A stretch of 64,000 nucleotides of DNA, from positions 304,893 to 368,892 of the forward strand of contig BCKK01000003.1 in NCBI GenBank assembly GCA_001600615.1, written 5' to 3'. The notes under the pieces are model-generated. The model was not told where the DNA came from. It did no database searches and saw nothing but the letters and a program-made list of their open reading frames with translations. Shown in pieces: positions 21,801-33,005 of this stretch. The stretch's first letter is position 1. The number at the start of each line of letters is the position of its first letter. Source of the stretch: Dioszegia crocea. Its lineage: Eukaryota > Basidiomycota > Tremellomycetes > Tremellales > Bulleribasidiaceae. The position numbers and the translations under genes are program-made.

Positions 21801-22778
21801 ATCCGGGTATATACCGAGGACCAGATGTGAGTCTTACCTATAGTCCAGTTAGGCGGTCAAATAGCTAATTACCTAGGCCTGGAAAGATAATATGATCCGC
21901 GAACGAGTTGATGTCCAGGGCGGATTACGACCTCTGGAGCCTCCGTCCGAACTGGGCGCGATGACTATGCCCGCCGATGAGATTGGGACCATCAAAGAAG
22001 GGCCGGCAATGCGATACCTTACCGGCCAGTATCTGTGGGACAAGAAGTACAAGCGGGCACGGAAAGAGGTGGAGAAGCATCGAGAGAAGAATCTAAGGGA
22101 GGCGAGAAGTAAAGATGGGGATCGGATCGTCAAGGGGGTGAAGGGGAGGTATGATGATTTGAAAGCCAAGGCTAGGACTAAGGCTGAGGAGCGGGATGCA
22201 GAGGAAGGAGAAGAAATTGTGACTCATGGGCAGGGAGCCGCTGCGCTGATGGACGGTGCCGAGGGGGATAGGGCCGGGATGGGGATTGAGCCGGAGAAGA
22301 ATGGAGGTGGGCATGAAGGTGAAGAAGATTGGAGTTGGAGTTGGGCTTGGGCGTTGGATGGGGATGTACCTCCTCCATCTGCGATCGTTAGTCGACGCGA
22401 TACAGTGAGTCCTCGACGAGGAGATTGCAGGAGGATCTCCGGCTGATTTGCAAGTCTGAAGCACGGAAACTCGCCTTGATGGCTGATCGGCTCGATTCTG
22501 AACGGCCGCACGCTATTGGAGGTCTCTCGATCTGGGTAGCCCTCGCGACTTTCTTCTCCCACGCTGGTGAGAAGGAGAAGGCGAGTGAGGCGTTGAGGGA
22601 AGCCAAGGAGAAGAAGAAGGACAGAAGAGGGAGTGATGAGGGTGGGACGGACGGGGAGCTGGGAACGGACGGTGAGGAGGTGGGGACGGGTGATGAGGCT
22701 GCCGTGGTGGATGGGGCTGAGAGGAAGAAAGAGGGAAGTGGGTTTGCCAAGTTTGGGCAAAGGCTGGGGATCAAGTGA
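18861..22778 (+). CDS. HSL-type alpha/beta-hydrolase (lipase/esterase) with long tail
   Basis: Ten exons (18861-19039, 19092-19570, 19621-19725, 19771-19991, 20051-20131, 20186-20826, 20871-20995, 21060-21826, 21877-22404, 22455-22778) close in frame to about 1149 residues. The catalytic core is split by introns but complete: the oxyanion motif [10 protein letters not shown], the nucleophile elbow IAGDSAGGG, an acid in [11 protein letters not shown] and the histidine in FDGTGHDLP. These define the hormone-sensitive-lipase group, which hydrolyses lipid or acetyl esters. Relative to the family there are three additions: a charged insert before HGG (about residues 150-210), a Pro/Ser-rich insert between the core halves, and about 500 mostly disordered residues after the catalytic His, ending in charged helices ([27 protein letters not shown]). 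The last intron was placed at 22405-22454 because of its GCTGAT branch site. Similar large fungal proteins exist; the substrate is unknown. Confidence 0.85.
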
Positions 22779-23327
22779 GGTATGGATCACGCTTGAGGGT
22801 AAGGACCTTGCTTGAGTTGCCTATGCGAGTGCCATACAACAGTGCCACTGATCATCTTGTCAGGCATGTGGATCATGGCGAGTTACTGACCGGTGCTCGA
22901 CCAACCTGACCGTCGAACCCACAACCTAATGACGGCCTCAATTTATCACCTTGATCGAATCCATTGCCATGCCGGAGATCGCCTCTGGGTGCCTTTAGCT
23001 ACTCAGCATTAAACCATGTGAGGTGTTGGAGTACACGTGCCGATGGGAACTATTGTTCGGGGTCCTCCTTTATCCAATCCCCTGACGTTTCGTCCATCCA
23101 GTAGGGTGTCGTCGGACAATGACGCTGATTCCAGGCTCGATATCCTTTGGCGTGTGAAGTCTAGCGCTCCGGACGGACCCCCGCCACGCAGCGTCACTGC
23201 AGGTCGGACCACGCTCAATCATTCGCCACTCTATCGCTCTACTCTTCGCTTTTGTACCCTTGTTGCTCTACAACATCCGTCAATCTCACAATATACCAAT
23301 TTTGCTCACGCACGCCCATACTACAAC
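22779..23327. other. Intergenic, no gene seen
   Basis: About 550 bases between two plus-strand genes. The last 100 bases have the look of a 5' leader (pyrimidine- and AC-rich, ending CATACTACAAC before the ATG). Confidence 0.5.
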
Positions 23328-24334
23328 ATGTCGTCTTCGCTGACCTCTAAGCCGTGGGAGACTGACCACAATTACTGGCATAGACGACGCGAGCTCAGAG
23401 CTTTCGAGGACATTATTCGGGAACCGAGCTCGAAGTCGCTGAGTGAACTCGAGCAGACAAGGCCGTGTCCTCACGGGAACAGGCCAGATCAGCTGATCAA
23501 ACTTTTCCGACAATTGCCGCACATTGTGCAGTGGGTCTACCACGACACTTTCTTCTACGTCGACCCCGCCGACCGGCGATACTACAAGACCGGCAAATAC
23601 AACGGATACAAGGGCCAGAAAGACATCGAGACAGACAAGGCCAGTCTGTTGGAGCACACGGATCTCAGTTGCGTTGCCACACAATTGACCTCGGGGAACG
23701 GTGAAGGGCATGTCGCTCGATAAAGTCAGACATCGCTAATCCCCAGGGCATTGTCTGAAGCCATCACGCTTCTTGCAGCATATGATGAACAAAAGGCGGT
23801 GGCCGATTCAATTCTTTTCGACAGCTTTGAGACGGCAATCCAACCGCCTGAGCTTTTGTCCCGGAGAGCTATGCGTTTGGACGGAAGATACGGTGACAAC
23901 AATGACATGATGATGTTGTACCAGAGGCTTGATCCTGTCTTACAGGCACAGTGCTTCGATTCCTTCTTCCGCGATGACCGACAATTCACTCGTATCCAGC
24001 GATCGAAAGAGGAACAACGTGTCAAGGGTCTTTTGTCCCGGAGTGGCATAAATCTTGGAGGTAGGATGCCTTTAATTACCGACATGCTTGTGATTGGCTG
24101 TTTTGCTCGATTGACAGCGCAGATATAATCCGCTTCCAGATTGCAGACGACAACGCGTGCGACACTGACATGCCTGGTGCATCTCTTCATGCAGATGTCG
24201 AAGAAAGCGGTACAGTCTACGATTGTGAGTGCGAGATCGAGGTGAACTGTATGCTTGTTCGGCGGGTGTCGAGACCTCCGTTAGATCACGAGACATTTGC
24301 TGACGTTTTGTTCAGCTGCAGGCCAGGCCAGTAA
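23328..24334 (+). CDS. Hypothetical protein, 294 residues
   Basis: Three exons (23328-23700, 23761-24060, 24123-24334) join to 295 codons including TAA. The protein starts MSSSLTSKPWETDHNYW and has a charged, helical N-terminal half with an aromatic segment (WVYHDTFFYVDPADRRYYK), a middle rich in Leu/Arg, and a C-terminal part with several Cys (YDCECEIEVNCM). No domain is recognised. The frame stays open upstream of the chosen ATG to 23037, but that sequence looks like leader. The acceptor of the first intron is a choice between 23746 and 23760; only 23760 keeps the frame. It could be a lineage-specific nuclear or cytosolic protein. Confidence 0.6.
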
Positions 24335-24975
24335 TGGGGAGAGTTTCTTCGACGACGCTTTGTGTGAATTTGTTCGCCACGTCAGCAGTTATGATAATCA
24401 ACGCTGACAACTTCAGATCCGCTTGTTTGAACAAGTCCACTCTATGTTCTGATCCTTTCCCATGAGAGGGCGGCTGTGCAGCAGCTGCAGCCGGTCAGCT
24501 CGATCTGGTCACTAGTCTTGTAGGCGAAGCTTGACGTATCAAACTGGTCAGGCGGACGGCTGGAGCTCAGGTTTAGTATCTGTGTGACTGATATGAAGAT
24601 TGACGTGCCTGATTTTTGGTTTCGATGCGTTACATCCTGAGGCAGGCAAATGTCCCACCACTTGACGGCGGTGCAGCGCGATACTCTTGGAGTCTTGGTT
24701 CGACGGCGGGCAGTTCTCGGGATCAAAGGAGTCTTCAAGCGAAACAGAATGCATCAATTCTCAACTTTCATCGATAGTGTTGCTAGACTGGGTTCGGACA
24801 GCTCGATCGTCACCCTAGCGGCCACCAATTGTCAATCTGTGACTCCTCATTCCTGACCTGATCCGTGCGTCCAGGCACGCGCCAAATTTGCTTCCGCCGT
24901 CAACAAGCAACACGACTTTCGCCACACCTTTATCTGTATCTACCATATATCACGTATTCATTCGAGACTCGCATC
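24335..24975. other. Intergenic, no gene seen
   Basis: About 640 bases. Overlapping minus-strand open frames (24442-24757) have no convincing coding composition. The right end is the leader of Arp9. Confidence 0.5.
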
Positions 24976-26757
24976 ATGAACGTCAAAGACAACCGTATAA
25001 CAGTCGTGGTACTCGACACAGACGTGATTCGTGCGACTTTTGGACTACAGGAATATCTAGCGCGTCCAGCCGTCGTACGTTCCGGATTTCCCATGCGGAC
25101 AAGATGGCCATAACTGATGATCATGTATAGACGTTGAAAGCTTGCTATGCCACACCTCGTGTAGCTGTGCAAGAAGATGGAGATTCAAGTGGTCGAGCAG
25201 GGTGGGTTGTCGGCGAAGATTTGACTAAGGCGCAAAAGGAGGGAAGTGGCAGAATGGAGGGAATGGAAGTTCGGTGGCCGTTCCGAAGCAGTAAAGCTGT
25301 TGATGATTGGGAAGGGAGGGAGTTTGTTTTGTGAGTGTGGAACAGTTACACCTTCTACAGCATTTACTTGGGAGTAAAGCTCATATTGTCAGGTCGCACG
25401 TGTATCACCTCCTCGGCCTGAAAATCCCCTCGAATAACTCTCCCTTACTCCTCGTACCACCCTCCTCGTCAGCTGGCCTCCCCTTATCTGCCCAAGCTCA
25501 ATATACTCAACTCGCGTTCGAATCTTTGAACGTTCCGGGCTTCTCCATCCTCCCTTCACCCCTTGCCTCACTGTTCGCACTCAACGCGACATCCGGTATC
25601 GTCCTTCACGTCGGTCAACAAAGCTGTGAAGCAGTTGTCATCACCGATAGTGTTGTCCGGTGGGAAACGGCGACTACGGTGGATGTAGGAACGGCAGATT
25701 GTGAGGCATGGCTCGAGGGTCTGTTGATGGAAGACGAAAATCTCGATGCGCAATTACGGGAATTGGCGGGTGCTGGAAAGGATGAAACGGGCGACTGGCG
25801 AGCTAGTTCGACGAGACGAGATCTAGTGAGGGAGGTGACGAGGGTGGTGTTTGATGAATGTGCTGGAGACGATGTGGAGGTCGTCCAGGCAGGTGGCCAG
25901 AAGGCGGTGGCGGCGGTAGTAGCGGAAGAAGAGGAGGGGTTTGATGTGGCCAAGAAGTCAGCTGATTCTTTAAAAACGGTATCAGACCATTGCTGACGCC
26001 TCAGGCTCATCGGCGAAACACCCGCTCAACAAGCCGCATCGCATAAATCTAAAAAACAACTTGCGGCCATTCAAGCTGCGGCTACAAAAGCCGCGACCGA
26101 CGCCGCCAACAAAGCAGCAGCGAATGCCGTCGCTATAGCTGCAGCGGACGTTATCGTCTTTTCAATTCCTTCTTTCCCCGACAAGGAAATTGTACTAGGG
26201 CCCATACGGCATCGGCTGGCCGAACCGCTGTTCAACGGGAAGAATGGAGGAGATACAGTGTGGGAAGGGATGGGTCGGGCGCTGGCCAATGAGGGTCTGA
26301 GCACGGCGGAGAGAATGGCGGTTTGGGAGGCCGTGGCTGTTACGGGTGAAATCACAAAGTTCAAATGTAAGTTGGAATTTGCGCGACCGGGATCTTTGTG
26401 TGCAGGTCAAAGCTGACAAAACAGCTTTCGCTCCTGCTCTGTTGACATATGTCGCCCCTCTCCTCTTGTCATCTACGGAGATCCCATCCGATGTCCAACC
26501 TGCCAAAGCGAGACTATTATCTATTCCGGAATACTTTACAAATTTTAAGGGTGTCACAAATGACGAAGCGCCTTTCCTCGGTGCTTGTATGGTAGCCAAG
26601 GTGAGCTCGCTTCCCATGACCGCACTGTCAGATGCAGGGACGAGAGCTGATGATGCAGGTGGCCTTCTCCGAGTATGCCGGGAAGCACTACGTGACCAAA
26701 GTGGATTACAACGCCAAGGGTCCTGCGGCTATATATACTGTCGTGGCTGAGAACTGA
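24976..26757 (+). CDS. ARP9: Actin-related protein Arp9 (SWI/SNF and RSC subunit)
   Basis: Exons 24976-25074, 25131-25330, 25393-25956, 26005-26366, 26425-26600 and 26659-26757 give 499 residues. The actin fold is seen in SHVYHLLGL, PLLLVPPSSS (beta strand and loop), FSILPSPLASLFALNATSG (the actin-like segment before the second phosphate loop), a degenerate phosphate loop (VLHVGQQSCEAV), and the C-terminal block IPEYF...APFLGACMVAKVAF...TKVDYNAKGP. The last block is typical of Arp9 of filamentous and basidiomycete fungi, which works with Arp7-like partners in chromatin remodellers in the nucleus and does not need ATP hydrolysis. A lineage-specific insert of charged and then Ala-rich sequence (AAATKAATDAANKAAAN) lies at about residues 275-340. 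The start was chosen for its leader and short N-terminus; an in-frame extension is open but unlikely. Confidence 0.82.
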
Positions 26758-27145
26758 TGCATGATCTTGCGGCCGGTCATCGGGGCAGGACGGTCATGAG
26801 AAGATCGGGTTCAGCTCGCAAGGTATGGATAAGCAACTACTACTCCGCGAAGTTTCGGCCCGGTGACCTGGTGGTTCGACTAATTACCTTCACTTTCAAC
26901 ATGGCGTTCCTTTAGGTCGCAATGACTGGTCATTGCCTAGAACCCCAGCCGGTTCCGCTTAGTATGTAGTCGACGACGCAGAGGCATGATAATAGACGTT
27001 GTAGCAAGTCCAAACCACCAGGGAACCCAGCGGCGATCACCGCCAACAACATCCGGCACGGCGTTTTCGCGCCAACTCCGACCCACCCGCTGACACTCTT
27101 GCCTCTATCTTTCCCCAAGTATCCCCAGTAGAGACTCTAGGCAAG
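26758..27145. other. Intergenic, no gene seen
   Basis: About 390 bases between Arp9 and Luc7, both on the plus strand. Holds the Arp9 3' end signals and the Luc7 promoter. No further feature is supported. Confidence 0.5.
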
Positions 27146-28659
27146 ATGGGTAAGATGGCAGAAGTGCAGCGGAGGCTGCTGGAGGTGAGTCATCACCCTT
27201 TTTCCATAGGAGAATTGGCCGCAAATTGGGGCTGACGCGCTCGTAGCAAATGATGGGTCCTGAAGCTCTCGGTATTACTGTTCAGAACCATGATTGGTGG
27301 TCTGACAAAGTATGCCGAAACTTCCTGTTCGGTCTATGTCCCCACGTACTATTCGGAAACACTGTAAGCTGCCTGGCCTGACCCGTTGGTTTCAGAAGAG
27401 AAGCTGACATGCGCAGAAAATGGATCTCGGCCCTTGTCCCAAGATACACTCCGACAGGATTCTCGCTCAATTCAACGAAGCAACCAAGTCACCTCACCCC
27501 GATCCTCGTATTGGTGTCTTTAGGCAAGAGCACGAGAATGTCCTATATGGTTACATCGAAGATTGTGATCGAAGGATTAGGATGAGTCAACGGAAGTTGG
27601 AAAAGACCCCCGAGGAGAATCGAAAGACTGTCGATTTGGTTTGTTTTTTGGACCCCGAAGCTCTCGATGGGTAAAGCTGACGGCGCAGATGAGGGAAATT
27701 GGAGAGATTGAATTGTCTATCCAAGGTGGGACGGAAGAGATTGAGGCTTTGGGCGAGGCGGGTAAAGTCGAGGAATCCATGGAGAAACTTAAGGCTGTCG
27801 ACGCGCTCAAGGGGCTCAAATCGGATAAAGAGAGGGATCTGCAGAATCTGAATGAGACGGCTGGAGCGAGTGGGCATCAGAAATTGAGAGTGTGTGAGAT
27901 TTGTGTGAGTTTAAGTTTCAGCTATGCAAAGCAGGTCGTCGTGGAGTCAACTGGCAACATAGCTGACTGTGATAGGGCGCCATGTTGTCTGTTCTCGATT
28001 CGGATAAACGACTCGCGGATCATTTCGGAGGAAAAGTGAGCTGAAGACATCCATCATCGTGTACTCGTACTGACAAATAGCTCCACTTGGGATATCAAGA
28101 ACTCCGCAAGATCCTAGCGGACATCGCAGAGAATAGGATGTTACAGCGTAATCGTCCTCCTCAATCATACGCTCCTCAAGGCCAAATGCAACCCCCAAAC
28201 GCATACCTTTCGGCACCTACCAATGCACCCTCTGGACCATCCGGACCGTCAGGCTTCCAAGGTCAAGGTGGCTCAGCTCCCCGAACGCCAAACCACGGGC
28301 ATGTACCCCCTGCGGACGAGATGCCGGCTGTGGGCCACGGCGATAAGATCAAGAGAGAAGCAGGCGAGTTGGTTGAGGACATTAAGGAGGTGCGTGGGGA
28401 GCGCGAGAGGGATGGTGATAAGTATGATAGTGGTGGAAGGAGGGAGGATAGGTATAGGGACAGAGATAGGGATGAGAAGTATGATAGGAGTAGGCGGTAT
28501 GATGATGATTCCAGGAGGGATAGGAGGTATGAGTAAGTTATCGAGTTCCGCATACACCATGGGTATGATTTGGGTAAGGCTGACGATGATAGGGACCGTG
28601 AACGTAGTAGTAGGACTAAAGACAGGTCTCGATCACCTTCGAAGCGCAAGTTGGTCTAA
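27146..28659 (+). CDS. LUC7: Luc7-like U1 snRNP splicing factor
   Basis: Seven exons (27146-27184, 27247-27363, 27417-27638, 27689-27904, 27976-28035, 28081-28532, 28593-28659) give 390 residues. The family is clear: LLEQMMGPEALG, then a CCCH-type zinc finger (VCRNFLFGLCPHVLF...LGPCPKIHSD), a long charged coiled coil (EIGEIELSIQGGTEEIEALGE split over exons 3 and 4), a second C2H2-type finger (RVCEICGAMLSV...HFGGKLHLGY) and a low-complexity tail, first Pro/Gln/Gly, then Arg/Asp/Ser-rich (RDRDRDEKYDRSRRYDDDS). Luc7 binds U1 snRNP and helps recognise 5' splice sites in the nucleus. Two in-frame ATGs (27146, 27155) are both possible starts. With this many short introns, the genome depends strongly on such factors. 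Confidence 0.93.
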
Positions 28660-28725
28660 ATGGCTGTCGAAATGCAAGCATGAAGTTTGAATTTCTATGC
28701 GTCTCTTATTTTCTCGGTTCTGCGA

Positions 28726-31429
28726 CTACAAGACTAATTGTCCGTTGTTGCCCTCTATTCCAGCATTTGCTCCACCACCAATCAATTCCTCTTCCCCCTT
28801 CACACCCACCCACTCATCCAACCACCTAAATACCTCGTACTGTAATAATCAGCGCCACTCATTTCAATTTGCCTAGACTCACATGCCACTTCCTCGAGTT
28901 TTTAGGGCTCAGAACCCAGTGGTTCTCATTAGGGAAGTACAAGAATCGACTGGGTACGCCTCTGGTCTGTAGTGCTGTAAAGGCCGCAATACCCTGCGAA
29001 GCGACTAGGCGATAGTCTTTCCCGCCGTGAATTACAAGTTCGGGGGTGGACCATTCCGCTACGTGGTACATGGGGTTCCATCTGCCGGAGTCAGCTTGAG
29101 TGTCATGCCCGCATATCGTAGACGAGAAGGGAGGACGAGAAACTGAATGGTAGATGGCCAGGCACGTACTTTTGATAGGTCGCAGCTCCGTTGATCCCAT
29201 CTCCAAACTCGTGAGTGGGGAACCACACTTCCTGTCGAAGTTAGCTGGGTGGTTCGATGCGATGAGTTCGATCTTTCTAGCTCACCTCGGTCGTGTAGTA
29301 TGAAGTAGCTGTATCGAAAATCCCATCATGGCAGACAATAGCCTTGAATCCGAATTGATCATTATGTCCCTGAATCCAATTCGCCATGTAACCGCCATAT
29401 GACGCGCCGAGGGCTGCAGTGCGCTGAGGATCAATCTGGAGTATCAGCTTCGTTCAATGCCAAACGTGGATAAGAGGGACGTAGCTGACCTCGGGGAAAG
29501 CCTTGAGGGCGGCGTGATAACCCGCCAGAAGATCTTTGAATGGTCCTGATGAAGCGTGAGCTAACGAACCCCTGGGCATTTACAACGACTGGCAGTAAGC
29601 TTACGACCTCCCCATTCAGACTGAATCCGATCGGTAAACTCCTGTCCGTATCCCGTTGAGCCGGTAGGGTTGACGGCTACAACAAAGTAGCCTTTTTCAG
29701 CATAAAGAGCGGGGTTCCATCTGACGATCAGCTTGAGGTAGAAAACAATAAGGAGAGGACTAACCGGGTACTCCAGACATCTTCCCATGCGCCTTGAGGA
29801 CCACCACTAGATTGTAAGCTTGCGGCTCGCGTAGTACGATGGCACGATCGAAGGAGCTTACTGTATGAGGAACGCTGTATCGTCAGCTTGATCTACTGGA
29901 CAGCCTCGTCATGCAGCGCACAGCTTACCCATCGGCACTTTCCCATCCTTCAACTGCACCGCCTTCGACGGCTTGATGATCCACGCCATGACCTCCCGAC
30001 CATCCGCACCAGTAAACCAGAACTCCTCCGCTCTGACGTCAGACAGCGGCTTTGACCACTCCGTCAGTTGCCTGACGTGTCCGGAAGTCGTATTGAGCAA
30101 GTGGGAGTTTGCGGGGGATGTGAAAGAGCTTCCGGTAACAAGGACAAGGTCGTCCCTGAGCGCCTTTATGGATGTGACGGATCCATTCGAGGGGAGTTCG
30201 GTGTATCTGTCCGTGAGGGTGTAAGGCCGGGTACGACCATGCCATTCAGCCAATAACAAAATGGAATCGGAAAACTGAAACATCAGCATCGAGTCAAATT
30301 ACAGAAGAACCACAGAGCTCACCTCTAATGCGGTCGGACTCTTATCCCAAGATTTTATCCGCTCATCAACCACATCATCCCACTTCCCACTCTTACTGCT
30401 CTTGACCCGGACCTTATTCTGATCGGCCTCATACCCATCCTCTGCCATTTCGAGCCATGCGAGCTTATGTCCCGTCTTGTCAAACTTGGCACTGGAGATA
30501 GCCCCGTGCGCATGAGGAGTGACAAGCCTGTCTCCTGATCCGGATCCTGATAAGGGGATGATGACGATATCGGTCCGGGTGTGAGTCGCGTCGTTTAGGT
30601 GGGCGGGTTTGATTGTTATTGCTAGATTGTTTTGGCTTAGGGTATAGGCTGGTGCGTCCATCTTTTGATACTGATCCGTCAGTAACAGTCGCAGCAAAAT
30701 TGAATGACACGTACGAGCTTAGATCCTGGCTCGTCGAGGTGATCTCTGAATTTCTTGGTGGATAGATCAACACTGCCCACTGTCCGTACTTTCCCGGGTA
30801 TCCTCCATGTATCCCAATGCCTGAGTAAGATAAGCTTGATTCCTGGGAGCCTGCGGAGCATCAGAAATTGGTGAGCTCACCTGATGAAGAGATCATCAAA
30901 TACCTCAGCGTCGTAGCCCCGCTCAGCATACTTCTTGTCCCCCTTCACAACGTCCTCCAACCCCGATCCCTCCCATATCTGCGCCACGAAAAACACCGAG
31001 TTGCTTTTCTCATGGTACTGCAAATCTGAGGGCGAGAAAGGGAACTCCAGAAGGTGTCGAGTACTGCCGTTCAAGAATGAAGAGTACAGCGTTGTATCGT
31101 TGAGATAGGCAAATCGATCGTCATCGAGCCAGAAGATTTCGCTCAGATCCGACGGAGTCGAAGTGAGGACTTTTGACGGGTGGGAGGATGAGGAAGTGAG
31201 ATTAATTAGATAGAGTAATCGTGTCGTGCTGTAGCGTAAGTCACTGTAAGGGGAGGTAAACGGCATGGACCTACTGGTCAGACTTGAAATCATATTCGTC
31301 CACGACGTTAAGGGCGAGGTCGCGTCCCGGGCTGAGGATGGGCGCTTGGGGTCGAGGAGCTGAAAGAAGATCTTCCGCTGTGAAAGCTAGGCAGGGGAGC
31401 GCTAGGGAGAGCGCGAGGAGGAGCCTCAT
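28726..31429 (-). CDS. Secreted dipeptidyl-peptidase V (S9 prolyl oligopeptidase family)
   Basis: A minus-strand gene with about ten exons. ATG 31427-31429 opens a signal peptide ([21 protein letters not shown]). A beta-propeller region follows ([19 protein letters not shown], then the central blades), and then the S9 hydrolase domain: [35 protein letters not shown], the nucleophile in [11 protein letters not shown], the acid in IHGGKDYRL and the histidine in PNENHWV. This is the DPP V/acylaminoacyl peptidase layout of fungi. These are exported glycoproteins that release X-Ala and related dipeptides from proteins and are known as fungal antigens. The end ([11 protein letters not shown], stop 28726-28728) carries a short Gly/Asn-rich tail. 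The position of each propeller intron was only roughly checked. Confidence 0.88.
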
Positions 31430-32116
31430 TATGGGCTATGATAAGGGTGGAGGATAAGAGAGAGAGAAGCGAAGGAATGAGGTGGTCAGTGCGTCGGAGA
31501 AGCCCGATGACCAATGTGGCACCAAGGTGTGGCGCCAGGTCCGAGGTGAGGCGGGTTCCTCTCACTAGGATGCTGACTGAGAGGGGCAGTGTGACAGGTA
31601 CGGCCTCGATTATGCCAACCCTAGGGCCATGCGGTGCAGAGTTGCACCGACGACTGGTACCTGCAATAAATCCGCCAACCTCGATACTCGAATGGAAGAG
31701 AAACGGTTGCCTCCGACGTCCAATGATTCTGATCTTTGGCGCTCGTCCCAACGATTGCACCCTAGGTCCACTCCATGCCTACGACGTCTCGCGTGTGATG
31801 ACGTCAAGGTGGCTACGATTGGCCCTGCTCCGGCGATCCCTTGATGCTACTACGGCTTGGGGTACATCTCAAAGGATCGGAGACGGCTAAGGTCTTGCAC
31901 GAGAGACACATAAGGGGATGAGTCTGGTCAGCCCCTACCTCTCTTCCCCATATCAGCTTGAAAGACACATTTGGCTTTCTGAATATCGGTCAACCATTAG
32001 CTGCCGACACACATACAAACCTTTCCCTACATACCCTCCCTCCCTCCCGCTATTGACACATCGATTCCCAATCGATCCCCAATCCCAAAACACCTGCCCC
32101 ACGCTTCACAGACAGT
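31430..32116. other. Divergent intergenic region, no gene seen
   Basis: About 690 bases between the divergent starts of the peptidase and the 32117 gene. Open frames on both strands at 31438-31890 overlap each other and lack coding signs. The last 100 bases are a C-rich leader. Confidence 0.5.
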
Positions 32117-32599
32117 ATGCCGATGCTGTCACTCGAACAGGCAGCTGACTGGCTTGCTTGGACGAGCACGCAGGATCGAGCTGATCGACCAGAACCCTTC
32201 GAAGAAGCCATCCTTTACTGCTATGATATAGCAACGCAGACTCACCTGATCTGGCTTTCTGAGTCTGTCGCCAGCCAGACTGGCGGAAGGACCATTCAGC
32301 TCAGAACTTGCGAAGGCGTTCTCGAGCCGCTTCGTGCAGCTATCCACAAGTCCATCTTCCGCGGTTGGACTGTCACTGAGGGCAATTCAGTGAGGGCCTT
32401 CGGCGACCACATCCATGGCTTCCCCGCGGCGACCATGACTGTGGATGAACTGGAGTACTGGCTGGAGGATCTACCGAATGGCGCGAACTTGAAGGAGGAC
32501 CTTCGCACGGTACTCGGCAAGGCTCGTACCGGCACGATGGAGGCCGGGGGATCTGCAGGCGATTCGTCGGTCGTTGGTAGCGAGGCAACTGAGTGCTGA
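32117..32599 (+). CDS. Hypothetical protein, 160 residues, single exon
   Basis: An uninterrupted frame from ATG 32117 to TGA 32597-32599. The protein is acidic, starts MPMLSLEQAADWLAW and has evenly spaced aromatic and aliphatic residues, as in a folded domain (EEAILYCYDIATQTHLIWL, RTCEGVLEPLRAAI, MTVDELEYWLEDL), then a Gly/Ser tail ending TEC. No family recognised. A typical C-rich leader precedes the start. It is one of the few genes here without an intron. Confidence 0.55.
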   Translation: MPMLSLEQAADWLAWTSTQDRADRPEPFEEAILYCYDIATQTHLIWLSESVASQTGGRTIQLRTCEGVLEPLRAAIHKSIFRGWTVTEGNSVRAFGDHIHGFPAATMTVDELEYWLEDLPNGANLKEDLRTVLGKARTGTMEAGGSAGDSSVVGSEATEC

Positions 32600-33005
32600 A
32601 GGGATAGCACTGTATTTGATGCAGCAGATATTGACGTCCACGTCCGTTTCCAGCCGTGAACGCTGATGCATTGACGAGCGGGTCCAAGCTCAGTCCAAGG
32701 CGTTCGGCGGTCTTGCCTTTGGTCGCTTGGATATTGACTGCGTACAGTCCAATGGATATTTGGCAACTGTTGTCACTTTGTCCGCTTATGGCCCATAGCG
32801 ACGATCAGTGTTGATTCGATAATTCGGATGATCAGCAGTTCCTCCTTCAGTGCGAGCAGTTCGTCGCAATCCAGTCAAGGGCTACATCTGTTTTGAGTAC
32901 TGTAGCTTCGGGAAGTCACTAGCTGACACCTGCCTATACGCATCAGCCCTTTGGGCAGTCGACACATGTTCGAATCGTGACTCGCATTTCACTTATAATC
33001 AGTCG
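32600..33005. other. Convergent intergenic region, no gene seen
   Basis: About 400 bases between the stops of two convergent genes. It probably holds the 3' ends of both transcripts. Confidence 0.5.

Noticed and set aside
22405..22430. A 26-nt intron in the lipase gene
   Set aside because: It would keep the frame but is too short to splice; the 50-nt alternative ending at 22454 has a proper GCTGAT branch site and also keeps the frame.
22840..22940. A tRNA-like TTCGA with GTGGG stem on the minus strand
   Set aside because: The T-stem does not pair and no acceptor or anticodon arm can be formed.
24442..24757. Two overlapping minus-strand frames between the 23328 gene and Arp9
   Set aside because: They are in different frames of the same DNA and neither has splice or composition support.
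31438..31890. Two overlapping open frames of about 150 codons on opposite strands
   Set aside because: They mirror each other in a divergent promoter region, translate to Arg/Ser/Pro-rich nonsense and show no splice or leader signs.
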